Assembly: GCA_019090895.1 (NCBI GenBank)
Contig: JAHRVB010000014.1
Coordinates: forward strand, 1-35,254
Direction: 5' to 3'
From: Kangiellaceae bacterium
GTDB lineage: Bacteria > Pseudomonadota > Gammaproteobacteria > Enterobacterales > Kangiellaceae
Length of the DNA: 35,254 nt
Shown here: one piece after another, positions 8,506-17,776 of the stretch
Layout of the letters: every line of letters begins with the position of its first letter
How positions within the stretch are numbered: the first letter of the stretch is position 1
Notes under the pieces: model-generated
The model's database searches: none
Told to the model about the DNA's origin: nothing
Seen by the model: only the letters and a program-made list of their open reading frames with translations
Made by a program: the position numbers and the translations under genes

Positions 8506-9522
8506 TCAATTTGTGACAGAGTTTTGCGATTGTAGCTCTAGGCGAATTATTTGGTTAACAACTGTTTGATGCTCCGGCAATGACCAGCCAAATTCGAGTG
8601 CTTTTTTAAGTATATAACCAGAAATGAATTCTATCTCAGTTTTTCGACGAAGAAGTATATCCTGCCGCATTGATGAAGAATTTTTTGCCGTTTGAATGGC
8701 GACTTGTTTAATGATTTCAAACAGTTGCTGCCAACTTATGTTAGTTAAGTATTTTTTTATTACTGGCTCCAATTCTCTGGTTAATCGCTCAGCGTGGGCA
8801 ACAATCGAATAATCTTCAACTAATTGACCGTTTGAGACATCATAAATGGCTGTCAGAGGGTTTATTACAGAATTAATGAGTAGCTTTGTCCATAAAATCT
8901 GTTGGTGGTCTTTGCTCCATTCAGTGACAGGTAAGGCTGTGTTCAATAGTTCAACGATTTCCAGAATGGTCTCATCCCTAAGGGCTCTGTCATCGATATC
9001 AGTACCTGAATCCGTATCTAGTGAACCAATGCTCGTTTTGCCGTTACCTGTGTGTACCACGGACGACAGAGTGCTTTCGACGGCAGATGAAGAGAACAAT
9101 GCGCCATGAGTGGTAGACGCTTGATAAATACAGAGGTTTGGTAGCCAAGCATTCGCTATTTCTAACAGTCCTAGGCCATTCATTAACAATATAATTACTG
9201 GCGGTTTAGACGATTGCTGAGCTATTTGTTGGCAAACTCTTTCCAATGAGCCTGCTTTAACGGTAATGATCGATAAATCGCAGGGTTGCCATTCATTAAA
9301 TTTTCGGTAGTGGGCTACAAAGGAAGATTTTGTCTCGTTTAATCGCAGCAGAACAGATTCGTCGACGGATTTAGTCTTATTGTATAAAACAACTTTGCAG
9401 TTAAGTTTAGATAAATAGCCCGCCCATAAATGTCCCATACTGCCAGCGCCGATGATGTTAATTTTGAAAGGAGCTGTAGTTGATTTTAGAATTGGGCTTT
9501 CGATAAGAATGTCAGGTTCCAT
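8506..9522 (-). CDS. panE: 2-dehydropantoate 2-reductase (ketopantoate reductase)
   Basis: PanE reduces 2-dehydropantoate to pantoate with NADPH in the pantothenate/CoA pathway. The Rossmann motif GAGSMG is at 25-30, about 18 residues further in than in the E. coli enzyme, so the true protein has an N-terminal extension or a non-standard start; I see no better in-frame start. The C-terminal domain has WTKLLINSVINPLTAI with Lys213, the expected catalytic lysine, and SSSMRQDILLRRKTEIEFISG with Glu296, the expected partner. At 338 residues it is slightly longer than usual, partly from an insertion around 143-180 (TGNGKTSIGSLDTDSGTDIDD). It diverges from ampG, with about 186 bases between. Related ApbA/PanE-like reductases of other specificity cannot be excluded. 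Confidence 0.87.
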   Translation of the reverse strand: MEPDILIESPILKSTTAPFKINIIGAGSMGHLWAGYLSKLNCKVVLYNKTKSVDESVLLRLNETKSSFVAHYRKFNEWQPCDLSIITVKAGSLERVCQQIAQQSSKPPVIILLMNGLGLLEIANAWLPNLCIYQASTTHGALFSSSAVESTLSSVVHTGNGKTSIGSLDTDSGTDIDDRALRDETILEIVELLNTALPVTEWSKDHQQILWTKLLINSVINPLTAIYDVSNGQLVEDYSIVAHAERLTRELEPVIKKYLTNISWQQLFEIIKQVAIQTAKNSSSMRQDILLRRKTEIEFISGYILKKALEFGWSLPEHQTVVNQIIRLELQSQNSVTN

Positions 9523-9708
9523 TAATAGTGTTTTTTGTCTAACGATTTAAGTGATGCACTTATAACTTGAATCGGTACATGAACTAATTTTTGTGATAAA
9601 CCTAATCTAATGAAAACAATAATACTCTACAGTGATTCATAACTGTAATCAGTTAAGTCTTTCTAGTAGTATCCGTTGATTACCTCACACCTTAAAGGCT
9701 ACCATTTT

Positions 9709-11277
9709 ATGGCGGTTGACTCCAACCTATCAATTGAACGGCAACGAAGCTGGGCTGATACGGTCAGATTATTTGCACGAAAAGAAATAGTTACAATGTT
9801 GTTTCTTGGCTTTTCGTCAGGAGTGCCACTGTTGCTTCTCTTTTCGCCGTTATCTCTTTGGCTAGTAGAGGCGGGAGTGGAACGAGCGACGGTGACTTAT
9901 TTTAGTTGGGCTGCTCTCGCGTATTCGTTTAAATTTATATGGGCACCCTTAGTCGATAGGCTGCCAATTCCCGTATTAACCAGTCGATTAGGACGCAGAC
10001 GCGGTTGGTTAATTTTCTCGCAGTTTCTGGTTATTGCTGCCATCGTTTTTGTTGGTAGTATCAACCCCGAACTAGGCCATGGGCATTTAAGTGTTATGGC
10101 ACTAGCTGTTGTTTTGCTTGGGTTTGCTTCTGCGACCCAAGATTCAGTTATCGATGCGTATCGAATCGAAATTATCGACGTTAATATTCAAAGTTTGATG
10201 GCTTCTACTTATACTGCAGGTTATCGGATAGGCATGATAGTTGCCGGCGCCGGAGCTTTAGTGCTTGCAGAATCTCTTGGCTCAACCAGCGAGTCATATA
10301 AGTACTCGGCATGGCAATGGACCTATTATTCGATGGCTTTAACTATGTTTGTAGGGGTTATTACGACGCTTTTAATTAGTGAGCCAAAATCTAAGAAAAG
10401 TAATTATGGGGATTATTCTTCTAAACAATATGGGCATTTTTTCTTATTGTTCGTAATCGCAGTTTCGGCATTCATATTAATGTTCAATTTTTTGGCGGGC
10501 TCAATCACTCAGCTTAAGTATTATTTGTCCGAACTGTTTGGAAATAAGGTATTGGCTGGAACATTGATGGAAGCTATTAGGTTGTCACTTAGTTTGTTAG
10601 CAGCTGCATTTTCATTGTTGATGGTTTCAAAGTCCAAATTTTATGAGAGAGAGCTGGTGCACGTTTCATTTATTGAACCGATCTTTGATTTTTTTAGAAG
10701 GTTCGGTACTCGTTCAGCAATTCTAATCTTGATATTTGTCGGCTTTTATAGAATCTCCGATATCGTGTTGGGTGTTATCGCCAATGTGTTTTATCAAGAT
10801 ATGGGTTTCTCCAAGACAGAAATTGCTGCGGCTTCCAAGACGTTTGGGTTAATTATGACCATACTTGGTGGATTCTTAGGTGGCGTATTATCTGCTAAAT
10901 TCGGTGTCATGAGGATCTTAGTCGCGGGTGCCGTTTTGACTGTTTTAACCAATCTACTTTATGTGCTATTGGCACAAGCTGGTTACAACTTGACCTATCT
11001 GTATTTAGTCATCTCCGCGGATAATTTGACCGGCGGACTCGCGACAACGGCTTTTATAGCTTATTTAGCAAGTTTAGTTAATATTTCCTTTACTGCTTCA
11101 CAGTACGCAATATTTAGTTCATTAATGACTTTGATTCCAAAAACCATCGGAGGATATTCAGGTACAATGGTCAATCATATCGGTTATGAGAACTTCTTCT
11201 TGACGGCCAGCGCGATGGGCGTGCCGGTTCTGTTAATACTTTACTATGTGGCAAAGATTGAACGAAAAACAGTGTGA
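9709..11277 (+). CDS. ampG: AmpG-family muropeptide permease (MFS)
   Basis: AmpG imports GlcNAc-anhydroMurNAc peptides released in cell-wall turnover for recycling. The N-terminal signature GFSSGVPLLLLFSPLSLWL followed by KFIWAPLVDRLP and GRRRGWL matches this family closely, and about 12-14 membrane segments span the 522 residues. I prefer the ATG at 9709, with AAAGG ten bases upstream, over a TTG at 9676. A hydrophilic insertion near residues 225-245 separates the two halves. In E. coli ampG is next to yajG; here a yajG-like gene lies 1 kb away in the opposite direction (12268-12843), which supports the assignment. No beta-lactamase or AmpR-type gene is in the window. Confidence 0.9.
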   Translation: MAVDSNLSIERQRSWADTVRLFARKEIVTMLFLGFSSGVPLLLLFSPLSLWLVEAGVERATVTYFSWAALAYSFKFIWAPLVDRLPIPVLTSRLGRRRGWLIFSQFLVIAAIVFVGSINPELGHGHLSVMALAVVLLGFASATQDSVIDAYRIEIIDVNIQSLMASTYTAGYRIGMIVAGAGALVLAESLGSTSESYKYSAWQWTYYSMALTMFVGVITTLLISEPKSKKSNYGDYSSKQYGHFFLLFVIAVSAFILMFNFLAGSITQLKYYLSELFGNKVLAGTLMEAIRLSLSLLAAAFSLLMVSKSKFYERELVHVSFIEPIFDFFRRFGTRSAILILIFVGFYRISDIVLGVIANVFYQDMGFSKTEIAAASKTFGLIMTILGGFLGGVLSAKFGVMRILVAGAVLTVLTNLLYVLLAQAGYNLTYLYLVISADNLTGGLATTAFIAYLASLVNISFTASQYAIFSSLMTLIPKTIGGYSGTMVNHIGYENFFLTASAMGVPVLLILYYVAKIERKTV

Positions 11278-11309
11278 ATGGAAATAAAGATTTAATTCCT
11301 GAGGGCAAA

Positions 11310-11340
11310 TAAAAAAGGCTAGCGAAGGCCAACCTTTTTA
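11310..11340 (-). terminator. Terminator between convergent ampG and barrel genes
   Basis: Read on the minus strand, GGTTGGC-CTTC-GCTAGCC forms a seven-pair stem using two G-U pairs and is followed by TTTTTT. On the plus strand the same two positions become C-A mismatches, although the flanking A and T runs extend pairing. It is therefore best for the outer-membrane protein gene that ends at 11397, with some likely activity for ampG. Confidence 0.75.
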
Positions 11341-11396
11341 GAACGAGCTTAGTCCGAAATAAAGACCATGAGGCTATTTCATACTTTTAATCACTA

Positions 11397-12167
11397 TTAA
11401 AAGTGAAAAAATACACTGACGTAAGCGCCTTTGAATTCTAAATCGGATACAAAGTCAGACTCTTCAACATCAAGAGTGAAAGTACGGTAACCCGCTTTGG
11501 CACCTAATCCTATATCACTTTCATAACCAACGGAAAAAGCAATGTCAGAAATGGAATTATCATCGTAACTAATAATATTCATTTCACCATCAACGAAAAA
11601 ACCTGTTAGCGGTAAATCAACTCGACCTTTGAGATAAAACAATGGGATAGTGAAATCAAGGACTTCGCTTTCGTTGATATTGGTGCCTGCAGGATCGGTT
11701 GCAAGAGTTACGATGCCATCATATTTTCTAAAAGTTAGCCCTGCATCAAGATTGATCCAGTTGTCCAAGAACTCATAATAAAGTGTGTATTCGATGTTAC
11801 TCATATCGATGCGAGATGTGACCGATTCGTTGAGCGCGTAAGTTTCTCCACCAAAAGTGATCTCTCTTCCCAATATTGATGAGGCTGACGCATCTAAATC
11901 GGAAGAAACAATTTTAAAATTAGGTAAAAATGGGACTGGGTGTTCTAGAGATGCCCAAATGACATTGTGGTCATCATCGGCATAGCCTAAATCTGTTTCT
12001 AAGTCGAGTTCAGAGCCTGATGTTGAGCCGTCATCGACCGCTATATGACCGGTGTAATCAGGTGACCATTGGTAGGCTCCGACTTCTATACCAGCCATGT
12101 CTGCTTGAGCGTAGGTTGATGTCATCATTAGTCCCGCAACTGCGAGAAAAGGAAGTGTTTTGTTCAT
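11397..12167 (-). CDS. TIGR04219-type outer membrane beta-barrel protein
   Basis: The 256-residue protein has a signal peptide (about 1-22, ending YAQA) and a run of alternating amphipathic strands. It ends in GAYVSVFFHF, with the terminal Phe needed for recognition by the BAM assembly machinery. The beginning of the mature protein (GIEVGAYQWSPDYTG) and the stretches NVIWASLEHPVPFLPNFKI and NWINLDAGLTFRKYDG are those of the TIGR04219 outer-membrane family. The loops are acidic and Asp-rich (YADDDHN, SYDDNS), as in marine relatives. No function is established for this family. GGGAAA precedes the ATG. The gene lies downstream of the yajG-like gene on the same strand, with a 100-base gap, and ends at a clear terminator. 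Confidence 0.88.
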   Translation of the reverse strand: MNKTLPFLAVAGLMMTSTYAQADMAGIEVGAYQWSPDYTGHIAVDDGSTSGSELDLETDLGYADDDHNVIWASLEHPVPFLPNFKIVSSDLDASASSILGREITFGGETYALNESVTSRIDMSNIEYTLYYEFLDNWINLDAGLTFRKYDGIVTLATDPAGTNINESEVLDFTIPLFYLKGRVDLPLTGFFVDGEMNIISYDDNSISDIAFSVGYESDIGLGAKAGYRTFTLDVEESDFVSDLEFKGAYVSVFFHF

Positions 12168-12267
12168 AAGGATTTCCCAATATTTGAAAGTCTTAGCTAA
12201 TTATGGACTATGATTTTCTAAAAAGTCAGAAAATGTTCACAAATTTTGTTGAAATTCCCTAATGTTA

Positions 12268-12843
12268 TTAGTCCCTGGGCAGTTTAGCTAGGAATTCCAT
12301 CAGTTTAGGATCGGCAAACGCAGCAGCAAGTTGACGGCTTAACAACTGATTAATGACCCCTGACACATCTCGATCTTTGGCTGGATTAGCAATCTCTTGG
12401 GTTCGTCCTGACCGAAATACCTTAGTCCATTCCTCGCCTTTTCGGCGAATGGTCAGCTGGAATTCACTGTTAGCAGAAAGCTCACTCTTAAATGTCTGTG
12501 TATCAATTTTTACATCAAGAGTCCTTAGGTCCATCGTAATAGCTAGGTCGGCAAGGAGTGGATTATTGATAATCTTGTAGTCGAGGTCCTTCAGCTGGTT
12601 GATTAACCCTTTCTTGAGTGTACCTGCAATATTTTCGGGTCTAGAAATAGTGATGTCGCTAGCTGAAGATGTCGGTTTTAAATGGTCATTGATTTTTATT
12701 GCAACAATCTTTGAATTTCCGGCGACGACATCTAAAGCGCCAAATTCCGGGTCGATCTTATACTTAAGCACTTGGGGGTTACAGCCGGCAATAAATAGGA
12801 TTAGAAGAAGGCCGGCTAGTTGAAATATCGATTTAGTGCTCAT
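12268..12843 (-). CDS. yajG: YajG-family lipoprotein
   Basis: I place the start at the ATG at 12843, which gives a 20-residue lipoprotein signal with lipobox FIAGC (Cys21); an upstream ATG at 12876 would give an unusually long leader. The 191-residue product matches YajG in size and design: after the lipidated Cys come KIDPEF, DVVAGNSKIVAIKINDH, GTLKKGLINQLKDLDYKI and LADLAITMDLRTLDV, then a hydrophilic strand region and a final helix (VINQLLSRQLAAAF). YajG sits next to ampG in E. coli, and the same pair is here within 1 kb, though convergent rather than co-directional. The biochemical role of YajG is unknown. Confidence 0.85.
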   Translation of the reverse strand: MSTKSIFQLAGLLLILFIAGCNPQVLKYKIDPEFGALDVVAGNSKIVAIKINDHLKPTSSASDITISRPENIAGTLKKGLINQLKDLDYKIINNPLLADLAITMDLRTLDVKIDTQTFKSELSANSEFQLTIRRKGEEWTKVFRSGRTQEIANPAKDRDVSGVINQLLSRQLAAAFADPKLMEFLAKLPRD

Positions 12844-12945
12844 TGTTGTTCTCAAATTAGTTGTCGCTAAGCGCATAATATGTCTGAGGTAACACGAAAA
12901 TACAAGTTGATTTATCGTAAAACTGATCGTAATAAGATTGCTTAG

Positions 12946-14604
12946 CTATAAATGAGATTCAGCAGTTGGCAATTCGATATCGAATTGAACACCACTTTTA
13001 GTTAAAGGTTTGAAGATAACATCCGTCGTCTTTTTGTGTTGGGATATGCTGATTTCCCATTCCTTTTCCATCGATTGAGCTGGGCCAATAAAATTGACTT
13101 TTCCACTACCTCCGATATTTTGTTCAAATTGAACGGTTGATTGGTTAGAATTGATTGCGATCGATGAAAGGCAGATAGAAGAAATTTTTGAGTTTAGCGA
13201 CAGTTTTAGTGATTTTTGCCATTCGTTCTCAAAAAATAATCGAACTTGTTGACGACCATCAAATGGTTGACATTCGATGGGGTAACTTACACAGGTTTTA
13301 TTCTCATGGGTAATCGCCAAACTGAATCTCTGAGGTTTGTCATCAATATTCTTCGCCGTGATTTTCCCTTGATATCCCCGTACGATTTCCTTTGCAAAGA
13401 ATAACCCCAACCCTTTGCCGTGATTTTCTTTGGTCTTTCTCGTAGAAAAACCAAGTTTAAATATCGATTCTAGACTTTCTTGCTTAATGTGCGGGCCACG
13501 GTTATAAATAGATAACAAAGCCGTTCCATTATGTGATTGCAGTCTGACATTAACTCGATCGGTGGCTTGTTTAAATCGGTTCTTGGAAGAAAAAAACTGA
13601 GCATTTTTTAGCAAGTTTTCGAGTAATAGAATGACGTGGTTTGGGTCGCCAAGAAGTTCTGGCGTTGGAGTGATTGCTAATCTAAATTGCTCATTTTCGA
13701 AGTCGAATGCTTCCTGGTATATGGCGGAATTGATTTTTGCTAGTGCTATTCGATAATTGAGCTGTTGCTCATCAATTAACAGCGAAAAGGTAGTCAATAA
13801 AGCATACTGTGGTTCGAAGGTCGGTTGAACCGGGATATTCTGAGTCATATCGAGGGACTTGTTTTTATCGAGTTGTAGTCGATAGTAGTTTTCTTCGCAT
13901 TCGATGAGTTTGTTGCCAATATGAATAGCCATATTATCAGCGGTAGATAAATCCAAAAGAGCCCACAAATACCGCATCGCATCAACAGCTCCTTGGTAAT
14001 CAACTAATGCTGCTAGTGTCTGTTCGTTTGGTTCTTCATTAGAAGGATTATCGTCGTTTTGCTGCTCGTACAGGGAAAGGAATCCTTGTTGCTCAATTGC
14101 TTTGTTTAAGGCGGTTGTCACTTTGTCGTAACTGATTACGCCATTATGTCTAACTTCCGAAGCTATACCTTTGAAATGGATATACTTCTCATCGTAGTCC
14201 ATGTATTCAACTAATTTATCGGCGATAAAACCCTTTAATTTCTCAGTATGGTCGGAGTGTCGATTCGCTTTTTGTTGTTGTTTTTTCTTGCTTTCCCCTA
14301 AAATCATTAAGTTTTGTTGTAGTTTTGAGAGTTGTTTTCTGTTTTGTTGTAAGCGGTAGTCGTAGAGGATATATTCTATGAAGACCACAATAGAGATAAC
14401 AAGCATCGCAGATACTTCTTGGTTTTTAATGAGCCAATCGCTACTAATCCAATCTGCAAGTTCTAAAATGTTAACCGACTGTGCAGCTAATGTAATCATG
14501 CTGCATAAACAACAGATTATGCTAAGCCACGGGAAGTAGGTGTTAAACTTTGGAAAGAAATTATCTTCGACGTCGCCTTTTCTTCTTAGTGTTTTAAGTA
14601 ACAT
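12946..14604 (-). CDS. Membrane HATPase sensor protein without a recognisable HisKA domain
   Basis: The 552-residue protein has two membrane helices near the N-terminus (about 23-45 and 64-82) with almost no periplasmic loop, so it probably senses within the membrane or through a partner. A charged helical region follows (85-300) in which I cannot find a classical H box. The HATPase domain has an N box LLENLLKNA (327-335), a G1 region YNRGPHI (367-373, Asn in place of the usual Asp) and an intact G2 GKGLGL (396-401) in FSTRKTKENHGKGLGLFFAKEIVRG. A C-terminal beta-rich domain of about 110 residues (438-548) is of unknown type. Its ATG directly follows the stop codon of the receiver/winged-helix gene, so the two form an operon and probably a signalling pair. 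Both diverge from the 15605 and 17093 genes. Confidence 0.85.
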   Translation of the reverse strand: MLLKTLRRKGDVEDNFFPKFNTYFPWLSIICCLCSMITLAAQSVNILELADWISSDWLIKNQEVSAMLVISIVVFIEYILYDYRLQQNRKQLSKLQQNLMILGESKKKQQQKANRHSDHTEKLKGFIADKLVEYMDYDEKYIHFKGIASEVRHNGVISYDKVTTALNKAIEQQGFLSLYEQQNDDNPSNEEPNEQTLAALVDYQGAVDAMRYLWALLDLSTADNMAIHIGNKLIECEENYYRLQLDKNKSLDMTQNIPVQPTFEPQYALLTTFSLLIDEQQLNYRIALAKINSAIYQEAFDFENEQFRLAITPTPELLGDPNHVILLLENLLKNAQFFSSKNRFKQATDRVNVRLQSHNGTALLSIYNRGPHIKQESLESIFKLGFSTRKTKENHGKGLGLFFAKEIVRGYQGKITAKNIDDKPQRFSLAITHENKTCVSYPIECQPFDGRQQVRLFFENEWQKSLKLSLNSKISSICLSSIAINSNQSTVQFEQNIGGSGKVNFIGPAQSMEKEWEISISQHKKTTDVIFKPLTKSGVQFDIELPTAESHL

Positions 14605-15420
14605 CTATTTCACCCAACAATAGGCACCTTGCTCACCAAAGGTGACAATGCCTTTTCCATTCTTACAGTATTCTAGAAAGCTATCGTGATTGATTTCTTT
14701 TGAAATAGATTCGAAAGAATGTCGCAACGTCTTAATGTGTTGGCGGTAGCAGGCATAGTTGAATTTATCACTTTCCAGTTTTTCTTCCATTTGCAAGGTG
14801 GTAACAGGTCGTGGCGATGATTCGACTAATAAGCGTAGTATCTTTCTTGGGGTTGGCGCCAATGGCCTGAGATTGTTACTAGGATTCATTAGCCGCCGCT
14901 TGTGCCAATAAACGTTCCACGTTTCAAGGTCTATGAGTAAGGCACCGCTTACTAAGGTATCAATAGAGTTTGTCGTAGCATGAGGAGTTTGCAGTGATTT
15001 TTGTCTCAATAAGGCTTTAATTCGCCAGCAAATCACCTGTTCAACATTTTGCTGATGTTTAGCGATGAAATCGCTCGAATTCCCTTGTTCAAATACTCTC
15101 TCTTCGATGCCTGTACCGCTATGTTCTGACAAAAATATCACAGGGACAGTGGGCCATTTTTTTGCGATAAGTTGAGATAAGCATAGTCCAGCATTCTGAT
15201 CACCATTCATGTCGGCGTCCAATATCACGATGTCTGGTTGGTTGCCGCTACGATTAATTGCTTGGCTTGCAGATTCGACAAACTTGTGGACCAGCACCTT
15301 ATTTAAAGGGACAGGTGTTTGTTCCGCAATGTCGATACCTTCAAAACTAGCGCTTTCAAAGATAGGCTTAAATTTATCAATCCAATGATAGCGGTCTTCG
15401 ACCCAAAATATCGTTTTCAT
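14605..15420 (-). CDS. Response regulator, receiver plus winged-helix output
   Basis: I choose the ATG at 15420, giving a receiver-like start MKTIFWVEDR; an ATG at 15447 would add nine residues, and neither has a strong ribosome binding site. The 271-residue product has a receiver domain (1-125) with Glu8/Asp9, phospho-acceptor Asp68 (VILDAD), Ser98 and Lys121 (IAKH). A C-terminal OmpR-like winged helix follows (about 160-270: GALLIDLETWNVYW, LAPTPRKILRLLVESS, the recognition helix YRQHIKTLRHSF, and GKGIVTF in the wing). It is a DNA-binding regulator. Its stop codon abuts the ATG of the membrane HATPase gene, so they are co-transcribed, and the 184-base divergent gap to the 15605 gene is a likely target of its own control. 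Confidence 0.9.
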   Translation of the reverse strand: MKTIFWVEDRYHWIDKFKPIFESASFEGIDIAEQTPVPLNKVLVHKFVESASQAINRSGNQPDIVILDADMNGDQNAGLCLSQLIAKKWPTVPVIFLSEHSGTGIEERVFEQGNSSDFIAKHQQNVEQVICWRIKALLRQKSLQTPHATTNSIDTLVSGALLIDLETWNVYWHKRRLMNPSNNLRPLAPTPRKILRLLVESSPRPVTTLQMEEKLESDKFNYACYRQHIKTLRHSFESISKEINHDSFLEYCKNGKGIVTFGEQGAYCWVK

Positions 15421-15604
15421 AGTTTTACAAACTAGTCGTTCGTGCATTTTGTGTCAACTTTAAGCTAACAACTTGAGCCCAATTATCGAGCGATTGTGAG
15501 AAGAGTATCGTTTTTCTCACCGATTTTTCACCACGACGAGCCACAATTGCTTCGACAACTTCAATATTTAAACGATAATTTCATACTCGAAGAGGAGAAA
15601 GATA

Positions 15605-17041
15605 ATGAACAACGAACTTCTTTTAATTTGGTCGGATCATGCTGGTCTATCACTTTCAATCTGGATCGCAGTGTTGGTGACTAGTTTCTATTTAGGACGC
15701 AAGCAAGCTCACTTGATGTTTAAATCAACAGGGAAAATGCTCTATTCTACTTTTAGATTGTGGGAATTTGGTTTAAAGAAATTGGAGGAGAAACTGAGTC
15801 AACGCAACAAAGTCGTGTTGCTAGAATGTGGAAAACGAGCAGCAGAAAAGTCGATAGAGCGAGAGTTCGATCGAATCTCGAATATTGTAAAAAAGGACTT
15901 GTCAAAGTACCCTGCGCTGCATCGACAAATATCCGAGTCTATAGAAAAGATCGAATTAGACTATCAACAATCGGCTGAGGTATCTCCGCTTCCTCCTGCG
16001 TGGGGCGAAGTGGTACAAACTATCACTGCTCTGCCGACTGGAACGGATCCAACCGTCAACAAAATTCTTATCAATATTAAAAAGGCAGTGGAGCAATCTC
16101 ATCAGCAAACCCTAAAGGAATATAAAAAAGTAAGCAATGAAAGTCATCGCCTGCTAAAAGATATGCAGCCAGACTGGCGTCAAGTGAGTCAAAATCTTGA
16201 TGTCGTGGGCAATAAGATTGCTGAGTTAGATAAGTGTGCCAAGTCTATTGATAGTCAAATAGACAGCTACCAGTCAATGGTTGGCTCTCAAGACTCTGCT
16301 GTTAGTTCATTGGCATCATCTTCTTTGACTCAGTTTTTTATTTCTGGTTTAGTGTTAGTCATTGCATCCCTTGGAGGGCTTATAAATTTTCAGCTAATAG
16401 CAATGCCAATGGCAGAAATGGTTGGTGGGTCAAGCTACATCGGTGAATTGAAAACTTCGGACATCGCTGCTCTAGTGATTATATTGATTGAAATCGCTAT
16501 GGGACTGTTTTTATTTGAATCGTTAAGAATCACTAATTTATTTCCAATTATTAGCAGTATGGATGATCGAATGAGACGAAGAATGATGTATGTCACTTTC
16601 GCTATTCTAGCGATCTTAGCAACAATAGAAGCATCGCTCGCCTATATGAGAGATCTACTTGCATTGGACAGAGAAGCTTTGCAGCAATCATTAATCAATG
16701 TGGGTACGTCTAGCGGTATAGTGGAGGCGCAATTTCGTTGGATACCGTCCGTTGGCCAGATGATAATGGGATTTATTTTACCTTTCGCTCTGGCTTTTAT
16801 TGCTATCCCTCTAGAGTCCTTTATCCATTCATTGCGTGTCGTATTGGGATACATAACTTTGGGGCTAATTCGTAGCTTGCGCGTGCTAGTTAGGATGGCC
16901 GGCGGATTTTCTAAACATTTTTTTAAATTAATGATTTCGCTATTTGACTTACTAATAGCAGTGCCCTTAGGCATTGAGCGACTTTTCGCCAATAGAGTCC
17001 AGAATACGTCGAGTCCTGCTCAATCGAGCAGCAAGCTTTAA
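15605..17041 (+). CDS. Coiled-coil, multi-pass membrane protein of unknown function
   Basis: I do not recognise this 478-residue family. The ATG has GGAGAA seven bases upstream. One membrane segment (15-32) is followed by about 200 mostly helical, charged residues (50-235; heptad-like around 153-225), then membrane segments at about 241-266, 286-306, 327-347 and 385-405, with one or two more likely near 410-456. The tail is Ser-rich. The long helical domain between the first and second membrane segments resembles that of dynamin-like or motor-associated scaffolds in general outline only, and no nucleotide-binding motif is present. It lies 51 bases upstream of a VWA-domain lipoprotein gene in the same direction, so the two probably act together across the envelope. 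It diverges from the receiver/HATPase pair. Confidence 0.85.
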   Translation: MNNELLLIWSDHAGLSLSIWIAVLVTSFYLGRKQAHLMFKSTGKMLYSTFRLWEFGLKKLEEKLSQRNKVVLLECGKRAAEKSIEREFDRISNIVKKDLSKYPALHRQISESIEKIELDYQQSAEVSPLPPAWGEVVQTITALPTGTDPTVNKILINIKKAVEQSHQQTLKEYKKVSNESHRLLKDMQPDWRQVSQNLDVVGNKIAELDKCAKSIDSQIDSYQSMVGSQDSAVSSLASSSLTQFFISGLVLVIASLGGLINFQLIAMPMAEMVGGSSYIGELKTSDIAALVIILIEIAMGLFLFESLRITNLFPIISSMDDRMRRRMMYVTFAILAILATIEASLAYMRDLLALDREALQQSLINVGTSSGIVEAQFRWIPSVGQMIMGFILPFALAFIAIPLESFIHSLRVVLGYITLGLIRSLRVLVRMAGGFSKHFFKLMISLFDLLIAVPLGIERLFANRVQNTSSPAQSSSKL

Positions 17042-17092
17042 CAGAAAGATCAACGGGCTTTCAACGACAATTACTAATTTAAGGTGAATGAA

Positions 17093-17776
17093 ATGAATAT
17101 TTATTTAAGCAAGGTTATCAACCGAAGGTTGTTCTTATTAGCTAGTTTTCTTGCCACTAGTCTTGTGCTCAGTAGTTGCGGTTCCCCAACAGCGAAGAAT
17201 CGGGCAATCTATTTATTGTTAGATACCTCGGGAACTTACACTCAGGAGTTAGCAAAAGCGCAAGCTATTATGAATTACTTATTGGCCACATTAAATAGCG
17301 GCGATTCGATTGCAATTGCTCGAATCGATAGTGGAAGTTTTAGCGAGAAGGATATTATTGCAAAAGCAACCTTCGATCTAAGACCTAGCACCGCCAATGA
17401 CCAAAAACGATTATTTAAACGAAAAGTGGATCAATTTGTCGACAGCGTGAAACACGGTAGTAGCAATACTGATATTACTGGAGGGCTGATACAAGCGACG
17501 GATTATGTTAACGAAACTAGGGCCGCAGAGAAATATGTCTTGATTTTTTCTGACCTCGAAGAAGATTTAGTCAAGGGGCATGTCAGGAACTTTAAAATTG
17601 ATGTCACTGATATTAACGTCGTCGCGTTGAATGTGACGAAATTACGTTCAGACAATATTGATCCTCGAGATTACAGTAAGCGATTGAAGGAATGGCAACA
17701 ACGGGTAGAGCTGGGTGGAGGCTATTGGAGAGTCGTGAATGATTTGGAGCGTCTTGATAATTTGATCACAAAATAA
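17093..17776 (+). CDS. Von Willebrand factor A-domain lipoprotein
   Basis: The ATG at 17093 has AAGG eight bases upstream and gives a lipoprotein leader with lipobox LSSC (Cys29); a GTG at 17084 would add three residues. The 227-residue product is a single VWA fold right after the lipid anchor. The MIDAS elements are D44-T-S46-G-T48 (DxSxS with Thr as the fifth residue), a Thr at 126 or 129 in SSNTDITGG, and Asp154 in FSDLEED, so divalent-metal-dependent ligand binding is plausible. The second residue after the lipidated Cys is Ser, which favours outer-membrane sorting over inner-membrane retention. It follows the multi-pass membrane protein in what looks like an operon, a plausible partner. 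The ligand is unknown. Confidence 0.88.
   Translation: MNIYLSKVINRRLFLLASFLATSLVLSSCGSPTAKNRAIYLLLDTSGTYTQELAKAQAIMNYLLATLNSGDSIAIARIDSGSFSEKDIIAKATFDLRPSTANDQKRLFKRKVDQFVDSVKHGSSNTDITGGLIQATDYVNETRAAEKYVLIFSDLEEDLVKGHVRNFKIDVTDINVVALNVTKLRSDNIDPRDYSKRLKEWQQRVELGGGYWRVVNDLERLDNLITK

Noticed and set aside
15496..15684. GTG-started frame of 62 codons before the coiled-coil membrane protein
   Set aside because: It sits in the divergent promoter gap, overlaps the start of the 15605 gene in another frame, and has no ribosome site.
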